A stretch of DNA of 19,091 bases from JAJRWS01 sp039831705 (GCA_039831705.1 JBDOMT010000410.1:1-19091); one strand, 5' to 3'. Shown: positions 6,829 through 15,197, numbered from the stretch's first letter. Made by a program: numbers and translations. Notes: generated by a model from the letters alone, not told the origin.

Positions 6829-7827
6829 TCACTGCCCCATGAAGATGCCCGAGGCGATGGCGGCACCAATCAGCCCGAATCCTATGATAATGCCTATCCA
6901 GGGTGATCGGGTATGTGGTTGTTCAAGGGGAGGTAATTCGATGGCAAACTGTTCCAGATAGGAGCCGAATTGATTATGTAGATGTTCCATCAATACACCT
7001 TGAACGGCGCGTGCGTTGAAGGGCCTCTGCTCGGGATCCTTAGTCAGCAACTGCATGATCAGACTTTCCAGCCACTCGGGACAATCGACTCCGGAGGAAC
7101 GCAAACCTTGAGGAGATTGATGCAGGTGCTGGTCCCAGATTTGGGCAAAATTGGCTCCTACAAAAGGAGGTTTCCCAGTGAGCATTTCTACCATCGCACA
7201 ACCCAAAGAATAGAGATCGGCTTTGCCCGTAATCGACTCATCGGCACAAATTTGCTCAGGAGCCATGTAGGCATAAGTGCCCACGGTAATTCCATCGGCG
7301 GTGATGTCCGCATCGTGGGTATCGTGAGCAATACCAAAGTCACCCAAAATCAACTTGCTGTCCGCATCAAAGAATAGATTGCTGGGCTTCAGGTCACGGT
7401 GAATAATTCCATAGTTGTGGGCATGTTGCAAAGCGGAGGCGATTTGTGCGCCGTAGATGGCAACTTGTTGCCAGGGTATGGGGCCATGTTGCTTCAATCG
7501 TTCCTTGAGAGATCCGTGATTTAGCAACTGCATCGCGTAGAAAAATTGGCCGTCCATCAAGCCACCACCATAATGGTGGACGATGTGGGGATGGTTTAGC
7601 CGTTCCATGATGGCGATTTCACGTTGAAACCGGTCGACAATATTTGGGTCGTGCGAGACCGTGGGATGGAGCAATTTGATCGCCACCGCACAATCGAGGT
7701 CGGGGCTTTCTGCCCGATAGACCGCACCGACTGTCCCCGAGCCGATCAGTTCTTTCAACTGAAATGTAGCTGCCGTGGGAATAAATTTCAGCTTGGGTGT
7801 AGGCTGGGAATTGGAGGAGTTGGTCAT
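6829..7827 (-). CDS. Ser/Thr protein kinase with C-terminal membrane helix
   Basis: The 332-residue protein is a PknB-type (Hanks-type) kinase. Its kinase domain runs from about 23 to 285, with glycine loop GSGTVGAVY (29-37), ATP-anchoring Lys51 in VAIK, catalytic loop HRDLKPSN (143-150), DFG (163-165) and APE (189-191), all intact. A short Pro-rich linker leads to one hydrophobic helix (about 309-330) at the very C-terminus, leaving almost no extracytoplasmic part. It is therefore tail-anchored with no sensor domain of the PASTA type. The ATG at 7827 has a modest GAAGG upstream. It is transcribed in the same direction as hsp20 but 334 bp away with separate signals, so an operon is unlikely. 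Substrates cannot be predicted. Confidence 0.95.
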   Translation of the reverse strand: MTNSSNSQPTPKLKFIPTAATFQLKELIGSGTVGAVYRAESPDLDCAVAIKLLHPTVSHDPNIVDRFQREIAIMERLNHPHIVHHYGGGLMDGQFFYAMQLLNHGSLKERLKQHGPIPWQQVAIYGAQIASALQHAHNYGIIHRDLKPSNLFFDADSKLILGDFGIAHDTHDADITADGITVGTYAYMAPEQICADESITGKADLYSLGCAMVEMLTGKPPFVGANFAQIWDQHLHQSPQGLRSSGVDCPEWLESLIMQLLTKDPEQRPFNARAVQGVLMEHLHNQFGSYLEQFAIELPPLEQPHTRSPWIGIIIGFGLIGAAIASGIFMGQ

Positions 7828-8064
7828 TGGTGAGACCTTCGCACTTCACGATTGCGACTGATGGGGGGGTACGCCACATCTCCCTACCATACACGGGTCT
7901 GCCGAAGGCCGAAATGCCCTTTGGTGAGGCAAGTTGTGCACGCATATTGGGCAAACTGGATTCGACGTCCGTACATGGAGGGTCTAGCTAACTGATGGTC
8001 GAACGACTGCTAAACCCTTGCACTAATTAGGCTTATGTTGAGTATGGTAGAGACGACACTACTT

Positions 8065-8080
8065 TGGCATCTAGATTGCA
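8065..8080 (+). promoter_or_regulatory. sigma-54 (RpoN) promoter of glnII
   Basis: TGGCATCTAGATTGCA matches TGGCAY-N5-TTGCA, with GG and GC 10 bases apart. Transcription would begin near 8091. Glutamine synthetase genes are classic NtrC/sigma-54 targets, which supports the call. A half-matching NtrC-like sequence starting TGCACT lies just upstream at 8019, but it is too weak to claim. Confidence 0.6.
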
Positions 8081-8261
8081 CTCAGCTGACTAGCCTGGAT
8101 ATTTCATCAACTCGGGCACCGAAACTTGTTTTGGTCGGTTAGAGGTAGAGGCTAGCAAGAGGCTCTCAGGTATCGTACAATACTGGATTGGTTTCAGGCC
8201 GAGAAAGTGAAGCGTTGCTCTTGCCAAAATCAGCACGTAGATAATTGTCCAGTCATTCAAA

Positions 8262-8306
8262 TAGTGGCAAACAGTGGCCAGACATTAAAGTTGTGGCAAA
8301 TAGTGG
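8262..8306 (+). repeat. 16-bp direct repeats in the glnII leader
   Basis: TAGTGGCAAACAGTGG (8262-8277) and TTGTGGCAAATAGTGG (8291-8306) differ at two positions and are 29 bp apart start to start. They lie about 65-110 bp before the glnII start codon. They could bind a regulator, or be the remnant of an insertion end. Confidence 0.6.
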
Positions 8307-8371
8307 ATGGGCCTAATACTTGCTCGTCCAAAATCCCACCTCCCCACCTATAAGAGGAGTTAGTTGAAGCG

Positions 8372-9361
8372 ATGAGTTACAAATTGGAATACATTTGGTT
8401 GGACGGCTATCTGCCGGAGCCCAGCATTCGAAGTAAGACGAAAATTGTAGCAGGCGAGCCATCCAGCGTAGAGGATTGCCCCGGATGGTCATTTGATGGT
8501 AGTTCCACCGAGCAGGCGGAAGGAAGCTCTTCCGATTGCCTGCTCAAACCGGTGCGAATGGTCAATGATCCGAATCGAAACAACGCCTCACTCGTGCTGT
8601 GCGAAGTGCTCAATACAGACGAGACACCGCACCCGTCCAACGTTCGCAGTACTTTTGAGGACGACTCCGACCTCTGGTGTGGCTTTGAGCAGGAATACAC
8701 GATCATGGCGGGTGACCGTCCTCTCGGTTTTCCCAAGGATGGTTACCCGGGTCCCCAAGGACCGTACTACTGTTCGGTAGGAATCGACAACTGCGTCGGT
8801 CGGGAAATTGTCGAATCGCATTTGGATACTTGCCTGGAAGCCGGATTGCAACTCACCGGGATCAACGCCGAGGTGATGAAAGGCCAATGGGAATATCAAC
8901 TGTTTGGCAAGGGGGCTAAGGAAGCCTGTGATGATCTGTGGTTGTCCCGCTTTCTACTTGCCCGTAATGCCGAGGAGTATGGAGTGACGATTGATCTGCA
9001 TCCCAAGCCGATCAAGGGTGATTGGAATGGCAGCGGCATGCACACCAATTTCTCGACGACCCCAATTCGGGAGCAGGGCGGCGAGAAGCTGATCATTGAG
9101 ATTTGTGAAAAATTCAAGAAAACGCATGAAGCGCATATCTCGGCTTACGGATCGGATAACGATCAACGTCTGACCGGATTACACGAGACTCAGTCGATCG
9201 ATCAGTTCAGCTATGCGGTCAGTGATCGGGGAGCGTCCATTCGCATTCCGGTTGGCACGGTCAATGATGGCTGGAAAGGCTATTTGGAAGATCGTCGCCC
9301 TGCATCCAATGCCGATCCCTACAAAGTGGTTGCCCAGATTCTCGAAACGCTCCGTTCGTAA
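8372..9361 (+). CDS. glnII: glutamine synthetase type II (eukaryote-like)
   Basis: The 329-residue enzyme condenses glutamate and ammonia with ATP to glutamine. Its opening LEYIWLDG, the segment WSFDGSSTEQA (39-49), the catalytic segment FEQEYT and DWNGSGMHTNFST, plus the short total length, identify the GSII class found in eukaryotes and some bacteria rather than the roughly 470-residue bacterial GSI. GSII enzymes are not regulated by adenylylation. The ATG at 8372 is preceded by AGAGGAG. A Rho-independent terminator follows at 9428, and a GSI gene comes next on the same strand. The upstream sigma-54-type promoter suggests control by nitrogen status. Confidence 0.96.
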   Translation: MSYKLEYIWLDGYLPEPSIRSKTKIVAGEPSSVEDCPGWSFDGSSTEQAEGSSSDCLLKPVRMVNDPNRNNASLVLCEVLNTDETPHPSNVRSTFEDDSDLWCGFEQEYTIMAGDRPLGFPKDGYPGPQGPYYCSVGIDNCVGREIVESHLDTCLEAGLQLTGINAEVMKGQWEYQLFGKGAKEACDDLWLSRFLLARNAEEYGVTIDLHPKPIKGDWNGSGMHTNFSTTPIREQGGEKLIIEICEKFKKTHEAHISAYGSDNDQRLTGLHETQSIDQFSYAVSDRGASIRIPVGTVNDGWKGYLEDRRPASNADPYKVVAQILETLRS

Positions 9362-9427
9362 CATTGTGGCCAACGATGGTGGACGAGACGTACGGACATT
9401 GATTGAGGATCTTGCTCTGAGTCGTAG

Positions 9428-9465
9428 ACCCCTCTTTGCCAATTGCTGGCAGGGAGGGGTTTTTT
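9428..9465 (+). terminator. Rho-independent terminator of glnII
   Basis: ACCCCTC (9428-9434) pairs with GAGGGGT (9454-9460), with further pairing of TTGCCA and TGGCAG inside, and the stem runs into a T6 tract (9460-9465). It is 67 bp after the glnII stop, so glnII and glnA should be largely separate transcription units. Confidence 0.88.
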
Positions 9466-9548
9466 AGTCGATTGTGCAACTAGGTTGCTACTCGTTAGGA
9501 TTGGGGACGGTTCCAACTATGTCGAGCTAACTTGGAAGGGTAATAGCA

Positions 9549-10976
9549 ATGACGCCACAAGATGTGCTGGCACTATGTCGAGAGCAGGGAGTGAAGGCCG
9601 TGGATCTGCGATTCATGGATTTTCCTGGACTCTGGCAGCATTTCACAATTCCTGTCGATAAACTCGACGAGGACACATTTGAAGATGGCCTGGGGTTTGA
9701 CGGCTCAAGTATCCGCGGCTGGCAGGCGATCAACGAAAGTGACATGTTGTTGGTCCCCCAGCCAGAAACCGCGGTAATTGATCCCTTCACGACATTGCCC
9801 ACACTAAGCATTATTTGCAATATCCAGGATCCGATTACCCGTGAAGATTACACGCGTGATCCTCGGAATGTGGCCCGTAAGGCGGTCAATTACCTTAAAA
9901 GCACGGGCATTGCCGATACTTGTTACGTGGGGCCGGAAGCGGAATTCTTCATTTTTGATGACATCCGTTTCGACCAGACGCCCAATAGCGGCTACTTTTT
10001 TGTCGACAGCATCGAAGGCGAGTGGAATCGGGGTAAGGATACCCGGGCTGCAGGAGAGGGACCCAATTTGGGCTACAAACTGCGGCATAAGGAGGGGTAC
10101 TTTCCCGTGCCACCGTCGGATCAGCTCATGGACATCCGCAATGAGATGATGCAGACACTGATCGACTGCGGTCTTGACGTGGAGTGCCAGCATCATGAAG
10201 TAGGCACCGCCGGTCAGTCGGAAATTGATCTGAAATACGCAGATTTGGTTTCCATGAGTGATAGTATTTGTCTCTACAAGTACATCATCAAGAATGTCGC
10301 TAAGCGCAACGGCAAAACGGTAACCTTCATGCCCAAGCCGATTTTCAGCGACAACGGCTCCGGTATGCACATCCATATTTCCTTCTGGAAAGGGGACCAT
10401 CCTCTGTTTGCCGGCAGTGGTTATGCGGGCCTTAGCGACGAAGCGATTTACGCAATCGGTGGCATCCTGCAGCACACCCCGGCTCTGTTGGCATTTACCA
10501 ATCCTACGACCAATAGTTACAAGCGGCTGGTGCCAGGATATGAAGCGCCTGTGAATTTGGCTTACTCTCAGCGCAACCGATCCGCTGCTTGCCGGATTCC
10601 CATGTACAGTGCCAGTCCTAAGTCGAAACGAGTCGAATTTCGATGTCCCGACCCAAGCTGTAATCCCTATTTGGCCTTCTCGGCGCTCATGATGGCCGCT
10701 TTGGATGGAATCCAAAATAAGATTCACCCCGGGGATCCACTCGACAAAGATATCTACGACTTGGAGCCTGAAGAATTAGCGAAAGTTCCAACCACTCCTG
10801 GATCATTGGCCGCTGCTTTGGATGCCCTGGCCTCTGATCACGAGTTTCTGTTGCGTGGCGACGTCTTTACCCAGGATGTCATCAACACATGGATTTCGTA
10901 CAAAATGGAGAATGAAGTCAACGCACTGGCGTTGCGACCCCATCCGTACGAATTTTGTCTGTACTATGATATTTGA
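9549..10976 (+). CDS. glnA: glutamine synthetase type I
   Basis: The 475-residue product is a full-length dodecameric-type GSI. It shows FDGSSIRGW (50-58), the catalytic glutamates in GPEAEFF (128-134), the ATP-binding GSGMHIHISFW (270-280) and NPTTNSYKRLVPGYEAP (318-334). Tyr403 in DIYDLEPEE occupies the adenylylation position (E. coli Tyr397), so this is a GSI-beta enzyme that may be switched off by GlnE. The start ATG has a GGAAGGG Shine-Dalgarno 8 bp upstream. No obvious sigma-54 site is seen in the 187-bp gap after glnII, and the glnII terminator lies in that gap. The gene therefore probably has its own promoter. Confidence 0.97.
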   Translation: MTPQDVLALCREQGVKAVDLRFMDFPGLWQHFTIPVDKLDEDTFEDGLGFDGSSIRGWQAINESDMLLVPQPETAVIDPFTTLPTLSIICNIQDPITREDYTRDPRNVARKAVNYLKSTGIADTCYVGPEAEFFIFDDIRFDQTPNSGYFFVDSIEGEWNRGKDTRAAGEGPNLGYKLRHKEGYFPVPPSDQLMDIRNEMMQTLIDCGLDVECQHHEVGTAGQSEIDLKYADLVSMSDSICLYKYIIKNVAKRNGKTVTFMPKPIFSDNGSGMHIHISFWKGDHPLFAGSGYAGLSDEAIYAIGGILQHTPALLAFTNPTTNSYKRLVPGYEAPVNLAYSQRNRSAACRIPMYSASPKSKRVEFRCPDPSCNPYLAFSALMMAALDGIQNKIHPGDPLDKDIYDLEPEELAKVPTTPGSLAAALDALASDHEFLLRGDVFTQDVINTWISYKMENEVNALALRPHPYEFCLYYDI

Positions 10977-10996
10977 CGCGGCTTAGGCCGCGTCAA
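10973..10996. terminator. hairpin over the glnA stop, convergent with pfkA
   Basis: TTGACGCGG (10973-10981) and CCGCGTCAA (10988-10996) form a perfect 9-bp stem with loop CTTAGG. The glnA TGA stop codon lies inside the left arm. Neither side has a good T-tract, so it may be a bidirectional, weak or structural terminator between the convergent glnA and pfkA genes. Confidence 0.55.
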
Positions 10997-11044
10997 ATAA
11001 TTGGGAGTTGTTGTGATATTACATCTCAACTCGCGCCTCACAAC

Positions 11045-12376
11045 TCACCTTTCTTGTCCTGTTAACGACAATACGGCGCTCCATAGTTGGCTTTCGGGGG
11101 AGAGACGCTTGATGGCGCCTGTGGAGAGATGCAGTGGTACATGGGTCAGTTGGTTGTACCAAAGGCCTATGAGCAGATCGGTCTTGCCAGCCATGGCCGC
11201 ATGGACCGCTTGACGCGCTAGTTGTTCACAAAATAGGCTGTCCGCCGCACCGGCCGGTACGCTGCGGATGTGATAACTGGGGTCAAAATATTTGACACTC
11301 ACTGGCAGATCTTGAGCTTTGAAGTAGTCGTTGATTTGTTGCTTTAGAAATGGGCCAATGTCGTTCAACCGGCGATTGCCAGACGCATCGTGGTTTCCAC
11401 TTGAATTGGCTAACAAGTGCTGGCCAGCACCTTCTGCCACTACCACCACAGCGTGATCACGTTTCTCCAGTCGCTTTTGCAGCTTGGTGAGAAATCCGCC
11501 CGGGCTGTGCAGTTCAAAGGGCACTTCAGGGATGAGAGCAAAATTTGCCTCGCCGCTAGCCAAGGTGGCCGCTGCGGTAATAAAACCAGCTTCACGTCCC
11601 ATTAACTTGACCAGGCCAACACCTCCCCGTACAGATTTGGCTTCTATATGGGCCCGATCGATTGCCTTTTCCGCCTCGGCCACGGCTGTGACAAAACCAA
11701 AAGTACGCCAGCAATATTTAATGTCGTTATCGATCGTCTTGGGGATGCCTACGACGGCGATGGACAATTCCCTGCGGGCAATCTCCATGGCAATCCCGTG
11801 AGCTCCCCGTTGAGTCCCATCTCCACCGATGCAAAACAAAACGTTTATTTTTTCGCGCTCTAGATAATCGACCGTTGTGGTTGGATCCTGGGGGCCACGC
11901 GAGGTTCCCAAGATCGTGCCGCCAAAATGGTGGATAGATTCGACCCATTCAGATGACAGTTTCTGTGGTGGCTGTGCTTGTTCAGGGTTGAGTCCCTGGT
12001 ACCCATAGCGGATTCCCAAGATATCGTGGACACCGTAGTTGTGATCCATCTCGAATACGAGCGAACGGATGATGTTGTTCATTCCGGGGCAAAGGCCCCC
12101 GCAGGTAACGATGGCAGCACGAGTTTGGGTGGGATCGAAAAATATCCGTTCCCGCGGGCCGGCTACTTCGAAAGCCAATTCATGATTTTGCTCATCCTCT
12201 GGAACACTTCCAGTAGAGATCTGGCTTGCACGGAATTTAGGACTGAACAGCATCCGGAGATCGTCCGGAACAAAATTGGCGGTACCGTCACCGGTATGAG
12301 TCGACATGGAAAGGGGAGACTTGCGCTCACATGGCCCCAACGTGGAGATGGCAAGCTGTTCTGGTAGCAAAGACAT
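11045..12376 (-). CDS. pfkA: ATP-dependent 6-phosphofructokinase, 'clade X' type
   Basis: The 443-residue protein phosphorylates fructose 6-phosphate. Motifs are GGLCPGMNN (93-101), RYGYQGL (123-129), GGDGTQRGA (184-192), PKTIDND (212-218) and MGREAGF (259-265). Gly after GGD is the mark of ATP use (PPi enzymes have Asp), while Lys in PKTIDND is more typical of PPi enzymes. The combination is that of the long ATP-PFKs of trypanosomes, plants and some bacteria. The first 75 residues are a poorly conserved extension. An in-frame ATG at 12307 is an alternative start, and neither start has a Shine-Dalgarno. The gene is convergent with glnA and 234 bp downstream of the epimerase gene. Confidence 0.93.
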   Translation of the reverse strand: MSLLPEQLAISTLGPCERKSPLSMSTHTGDGTANFVPDDLRMLFSPKFRASQISTGSVPEDEQNHELAFEVAGPRERIFFDPTQTRAAIVTCGGLCPGMNNIIRSLVFEMDHNYGVHDILGIRYGYQGLNPEQAQPPQKLSSEWVESIHHFGGTILGTSRGPQDPTTTVDYLEREKINVLFCIGGDGTQRGAHGIAMEIARRELSIAVVGIPKTIDNDIKYCWRTFGFVTAVAEAEKAIDRAHIEAKSVRGGVGLVKLMGREAGFITAAATLASGEANFALIPEVPFELHSPGGFLTKLQKRLEKRDHAVVVVAEGAGQHLLANSSGNHDASGNRRLNDIGPFLKQQINDYFKAQDLPVSVKYFDPSYHIRSVPAGAADSLFCEQLARQAVHAAMAGKTDLLIGLWYNQLTHVPLHLSTGAIKRLSPESQLWSAVLSLTGQER

Positions 12377-12420
12377 GATGGTAGGTAGAGATGGAGGAAG
12401 CGGGAGGATTACCCCCAGTT

Positions 12421-12488
12421 TAAAGTGGAAAGCAGAGAGTGGAAAGCGGAAAAATTATTGTTACGTTGTCACTTTCTGCTCTGACAGG
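12421..12488. repeat. purine-rich direct repeat with a complementary arm
   Basis: AGTGGAAAGC occurs at 12424-12433 and 12438-12447 (period 14). The later ACTTTCTGCTCTGACA (about 12470-12485) is partly complementary to the purine-rich side, so the segment could form an imperfect hairpin. It lies between the epimerase gene end and the phosphofructokinase start. Confidence 0.5.
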
Positions 12489-12610
12489 GTAATGTCACGA
12501 AGGATTACAGAATAGCAATATTCGTGCGACTCAACTCATCTCAATACCGCTGCACACTTTGTGAAATGGTTGCCCCCTGTTCAAAAATGCGCTAACTACT
12601 GAGTCGAGAA

Positions 12611-13639
12611 TCACAGCCACTTGTGGGCTTCGTACCAGCGCGCGGTTTCAGCGAATTGTTGTGCCAAGGGCGTTGTCGGTTGGTAATCCAAATCGCGTCG
12701 TATTTTTTCATCCGCGCAGACCCAGCTTGAGGCGGTGGCTTCGCGCATTTTGTCCAGATTAAGGTAACCTGGTCGACGGGTAAGTTGGCCCAGGGCTTCA
12801 CCAAGAGCTCCTACGGTCCAAAATGCTATTTTGGGCATTGGTAACACCAGAGTACGGGTATCGATGGCTTGGGCTGCAAGCCGTCCCATTTCTTGATATT
12901 CGAGCACCCTTTCGGTGGTGGCGTAGTAAGTTCCTGTCGCTACGTCCGCAATCGTTCTTGTTTTCGAATGGGTGACGGATACGATGCGGGAACCATGGGA
13001 GGCCACACGCAACAACGCATCGCACAGGTCGCCGACATGAATGATTGAGACGTGAAATTTATGAAAAGCGGGCACTAAATGCAGGTGGAATCGTTTCACG
13101 CTTTGGAATATTTTCAAGCCATCGTGATCTGCCGGCCCGAAAACGATAGGAGGCCGGACGATAGATATTGGAACTTCAGAGGCCCAGGTTGCAGCCGCCT
13201 GCTCGGCCGCCTGCTTACTTCGTCCATAGTTTGAAATGGGGAGGTCAGTATCGGTTTCAATGCGAGGTGCCTGTTCCGTTGCCGGACCTCCTGCAGCCAG
13301 CGAACTGACAATAACCATGACAGGTGGCTGAGATAGGTTGGCACACGCCTCGGTCAAGTGACGTGTGCCCACAACATTATCTTGCTGGAAATCTGCATGG
13401 CACAGGGCTTGCAATCGTCCTGCAAGATGAAAAACCACATCCATTCCAGCCACCGCCCGTTGCAAGCTCGGCAAATCGGCTAGTGAGCCGACCATCAATT
13501 CTACACCGCGGGAAGTGAGAGATTCAGTTTGTGAAGTGGGACGTACCAGACAGCGAACTGCCCATCCCGCATGCTCCATATGGGCAACCAAATTGGACCC
13601 AACAAATCCGCTAGCACCGGTAATTAGACAACGGGGCAT
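12611..13639 (-). CDS. NAD(P)-dependent epimerase/reductase (extended SDR)
   Basis: The 342-residue protein is an extended short-chain dehydrogenase. The Rossmann motif TGASGFVG (7-14) is at the N-terminus, the active-site serines are in VIVSSLAA (Ser112/113), and Tyr138 and Lys142 form the Y-x-x-x-K pair in NYGRSK. It resembles 3-beta-hydroxysteroid dehydrogenase and dihydroflavonol-reductase-like members more than UDP-sugar epimerases. The substrate is not evident. It is divergently arranged with a YghO-like acyltransferase across a 388-bp space. In Caulobacter an SDR of this broad type (CerR) and a GNAT-like acyltransferase act together in ceramide synthesis, a possible but unproven role here. 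Confidence 0.88.
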   Translation of the reverse strand: MPRCLITGASGFVGSNLVAHMEHAGWAVRCLVRPTSQTESLTSRGVELMVGSLADLPSLQRAVAGMDVVFHLAGRLQALCHADFQQDNVVGTRHLTEACANLSQPPVMVIVSSLAAGGPATEQAPRIETDTDLPISNYGRSKQAAEQAAATWASEVPISIVRPPIVFGPADHDGLKIFQSVKRFHLHLVPAFHKFHVSIIHVGDLCDALLRVASHGSRIVSVTHSKTRTIADVATGTYYATTERVLEYQEMGRLAAQAIDTRTLVLPMPKIAFWTVGALGEALGQLTRRPGYLNLDKMREATASSWVCADEKIRRDLDYQPTTPLAQQFAETARWYEAHKWL

Positions 13640-14027
13640 GATCGCGGAGATCCGATGATAATAGGGATAAACACTGTATTACAAGCAATTTGACTGACTA
13701 TGATACTATCCGATACGTGTCAATTGGGCTATTGAAAAATGAAACAATGAAAAATGAAAAGTTATGCTTCAGGAATACACCGATTTTTCTGTTACTCCAT
13801 TTTTCATTTTACACTTGTCATTCTTCATTTTGCACTATGGTAGTGAGGCACGCTTTTTCGAGTAACACGAACCGTTGAAGCGTAAAACCACCAGGCAATA
13901 GCTGCTCAACATGCCCCACCACCTTTTAGGCCATCATGAGCACCCAGATTTAAGCTTGCTTGACCCGTGCTAGCCTCTCCGTTTACAGTGATCAGCTAAC
14001 TGTCCCCATCGCTATTGAGATTTTTAT
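13640..14027. other. divergent intergenic space with AT-rich inverted arms
   Basis: This 388-bp gap separates the epimerase (minus) and the acyltransferase (plus). It holds a purine-rich arm with AATGAAAAATG repeats (about 13733-13762) and a partly complementary arm with CATTTTTCATTTT repeats (about 13796-13836). A small frame across it (13690-13878) encodes only the repeat translation and I do not call it a gene. No clear promoter was identified. Confidence 0.6.
13733..13836. repeat. inverted AATGAAAAATG repeat arms
   Basis: The left arm contains AATGAAAAATG starting near 13746. The right arm contains CATTTTTCATTTT near 13798 and CATTCTTCATTTTGCACT near 13819. The arms could pair imperfectly around a loop of about 33 bases. 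Each arm is itself a degenerate direct repeat. Confidence 0.6.
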
Positions 14028-15197
14028 ATGCCGCATCTGGATGTGATATCTGTTAGCACCCGACGTGAAAAAAAGCAATTCTTTCAATTGCCTTGGGATC
14101 TCTATCGGGGAAACCCTAACTGGGTGCCACCCTTGCGTATGGTTCAACAGGAATTACTGAATTATCGGCCGCATCCATTTTACGACGATGCTGAAATTCA
14201 GACATTTCTGGCACTCCGTGATGGCCGGCCATGTGGCCGTCTGGCGGCGATTGTCAATCATGCACACAATCGTTGGTACAATGAAAAACGCGGATTTTTC
14301 GGGTTCTTTGAGTCGATCGATGATGACGAAGTGGCGGGACGATTGTTTGACGAGGCCAAGTCATGGTTTGCACAGCGGGAGATTGAAGCAATTCGTGGGC
14401 CGGTGAATCCTTCCCTCAACTACGAGTGCGCATTATTAGTGGATGGATTTGAGGAACCGCCCTGGTTCATGATGCCATACAACTTGCCCTATTACGATCG
14501 ATTGATTCGAGCGTGTGGTTTCCGCAAGGCACAGGATATGGTGGCCTTCTGGGGCCACATCGACATGCTCAAGAGCCTCTCGGAAAAACTTCGCATGATG
14601 AGTCAAGTTGTGGAGGAACGCTTTAATTTGAAATGTCGTAGATTCAACCTCAAACAATTTAAAAAGGAAATCACGACATTTCAATCGCTCTACAACAGTT
14701 CACTCGTGTCGACTTGGGGATTTGTGCCCCTTTCGGATGCAGAGGTTCGCAAACAGGCTGCCGGAATGAAGCAGATGATCGCACCTGAGCTGACCACGAT
14801 GGCGGAGATCGAAGGCAAGCCGGTTGGTGCGATGCTTGCGCTGCTCGATTACAATCCGCGAATCCAGAAGATCGATGGTCGGCTGTTCCCATTTGGATTT
14901 CTTAAGTTGCTCCGCAACAAGCGTAAAATCCACCGTGTTCGTCTGCTGAGCACGAATGTTTTACCCGAATATCAGAGTTGGGGTATTGGCATTTCACTGG
15001 TTGGGCGATTGGTGCCTGAAGCGCTCGAGTGGGGAATTACTGAGGCTGAATTTTCTTGGGTGTTGGAGAGCAATCATCTGTCGTACAAAACGCTAAAAAA
15101 GGGTGGCGCAAAAATCACCAAGCGATATCGGATCTACGATTACGGTCCACCCGATACGACCGCGAATGCAAAGTACATGGAGCAAGAATCTCCGTAG
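14028..15197 (+). CDS. GNAT-superfamily acyltransferase, YghO-like
   Basis: The 389-residue protein resembles the YghO-like acyl-CoA N-acyltransferase family. The central signature is RGPVNPSLNYECALLVDGF (123-141) followed by PPWFMMPYNLPYY. The C-terminal half has a GNAT core with the acyl-CoA pyrophosphate-binding pattern Q-x-x-G-x-G (QSWGIG, 316-321). No signal peptide or membrane helix is seen. The ATG at 14028 gives the N-terminus MPHLDVISVS and has no strong Shine-Dalgarno. Substrate is unknown from sequence. As I recall, the Caulobacter bacterial ceramide synthase is a GNAT-like acyltransferase of this general kind. Together with the neighbouring SDR gene this makes sphingolipid N-acylation a candidate function, but no serine palmitoyltransferase gene is in the window. 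Confidence 0.8.
   Translation: MPHLDVISVSTRREKKQFFQLPWDLYRGNPNWVPPLRMVQQELLNYRPHPFYDDAEIQTFLALRDGRPCGRLAAIVNHAHNRWYNEKRGFFGFFESIDDDEVAGRLFDEAKSWFAQREIEAIRGPVNPSLNYECALLVDGFEEPPWFMMPYNLPYYDRLIRACGFRKAQDMVAFWGHIDMLKSLSEKLRMMSQVVEERFNLKCRRFNLKQFKKEITTFQSLYNSSLVSTWGFVPLSDAEVRKQAAGMKQMIAPELTTMAEIEGKPVGAMLALLDYNPRIQKIDGRLFPFGFLKLLRNKRKIHRVRLLSTNVLPEYQSWGIGISLVGRLVPEALEWGITEAEFSWVLESNHLSYKTLKKGGAKITKRYRIYDYGPPDTTANAKYMEQESP

Larger units (their letters stand above)
7828..8371. other. divergent regulatory space between kinase and glnII
   Basis: This 544-bp space contains the start-side signals of both genes. On the glnII side there is a sigma-54-type promoter (8065-8080), a long leader of about 280 nt, a pair of related direct repeats (8262-8306) and the ribosome binding site AGAGGAG (8353-8359), 12 bp before the ATG. 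I see no gene or recognisable riboswitch in the leader. Confidence 0.55.

Noticed and set aside
6546..6906. Short open frames between hsp20 and the kinase gene
   Set aside because: They cover the promoter and palindromes, have no Shine-Dalgarno and no recognisable protein features.
8019..8035. NtrC-like site upstream of the glnII promoter
   Set aside because: Only the left half (TGCACT) resembles the consensus and the right half does not match.
8340..8359. Hairpin hiding the glnII ribosome binding site
   Set aside because: Only a 4-bp pairing (CTCC with GGAG) is possible, too weak to claim a thermosensor or riboswitch.
9804..10727. 307-codon open frame on the minus strand
   Set aside because: It is fully antisense to glnA, whose family motifs are intact. 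The translation shows no recognisable domain and is a shadow of glnA codon use.
13398..13413. Perfect sigma-54 promoter match TGGCACAGGGCTTGCA on the plus strand
   Set aside because: It lies inside and antisense to the epimerase coding sequence, with no plus-strand gene close behind. It is most likely chance, and it shows that such matches do occur randomly, which tempers the two promoter calls.
13690..13878. 62-codon frame in the divergent space
   Set aside because: It is mostly the translation of the AT-rich repeat arms.
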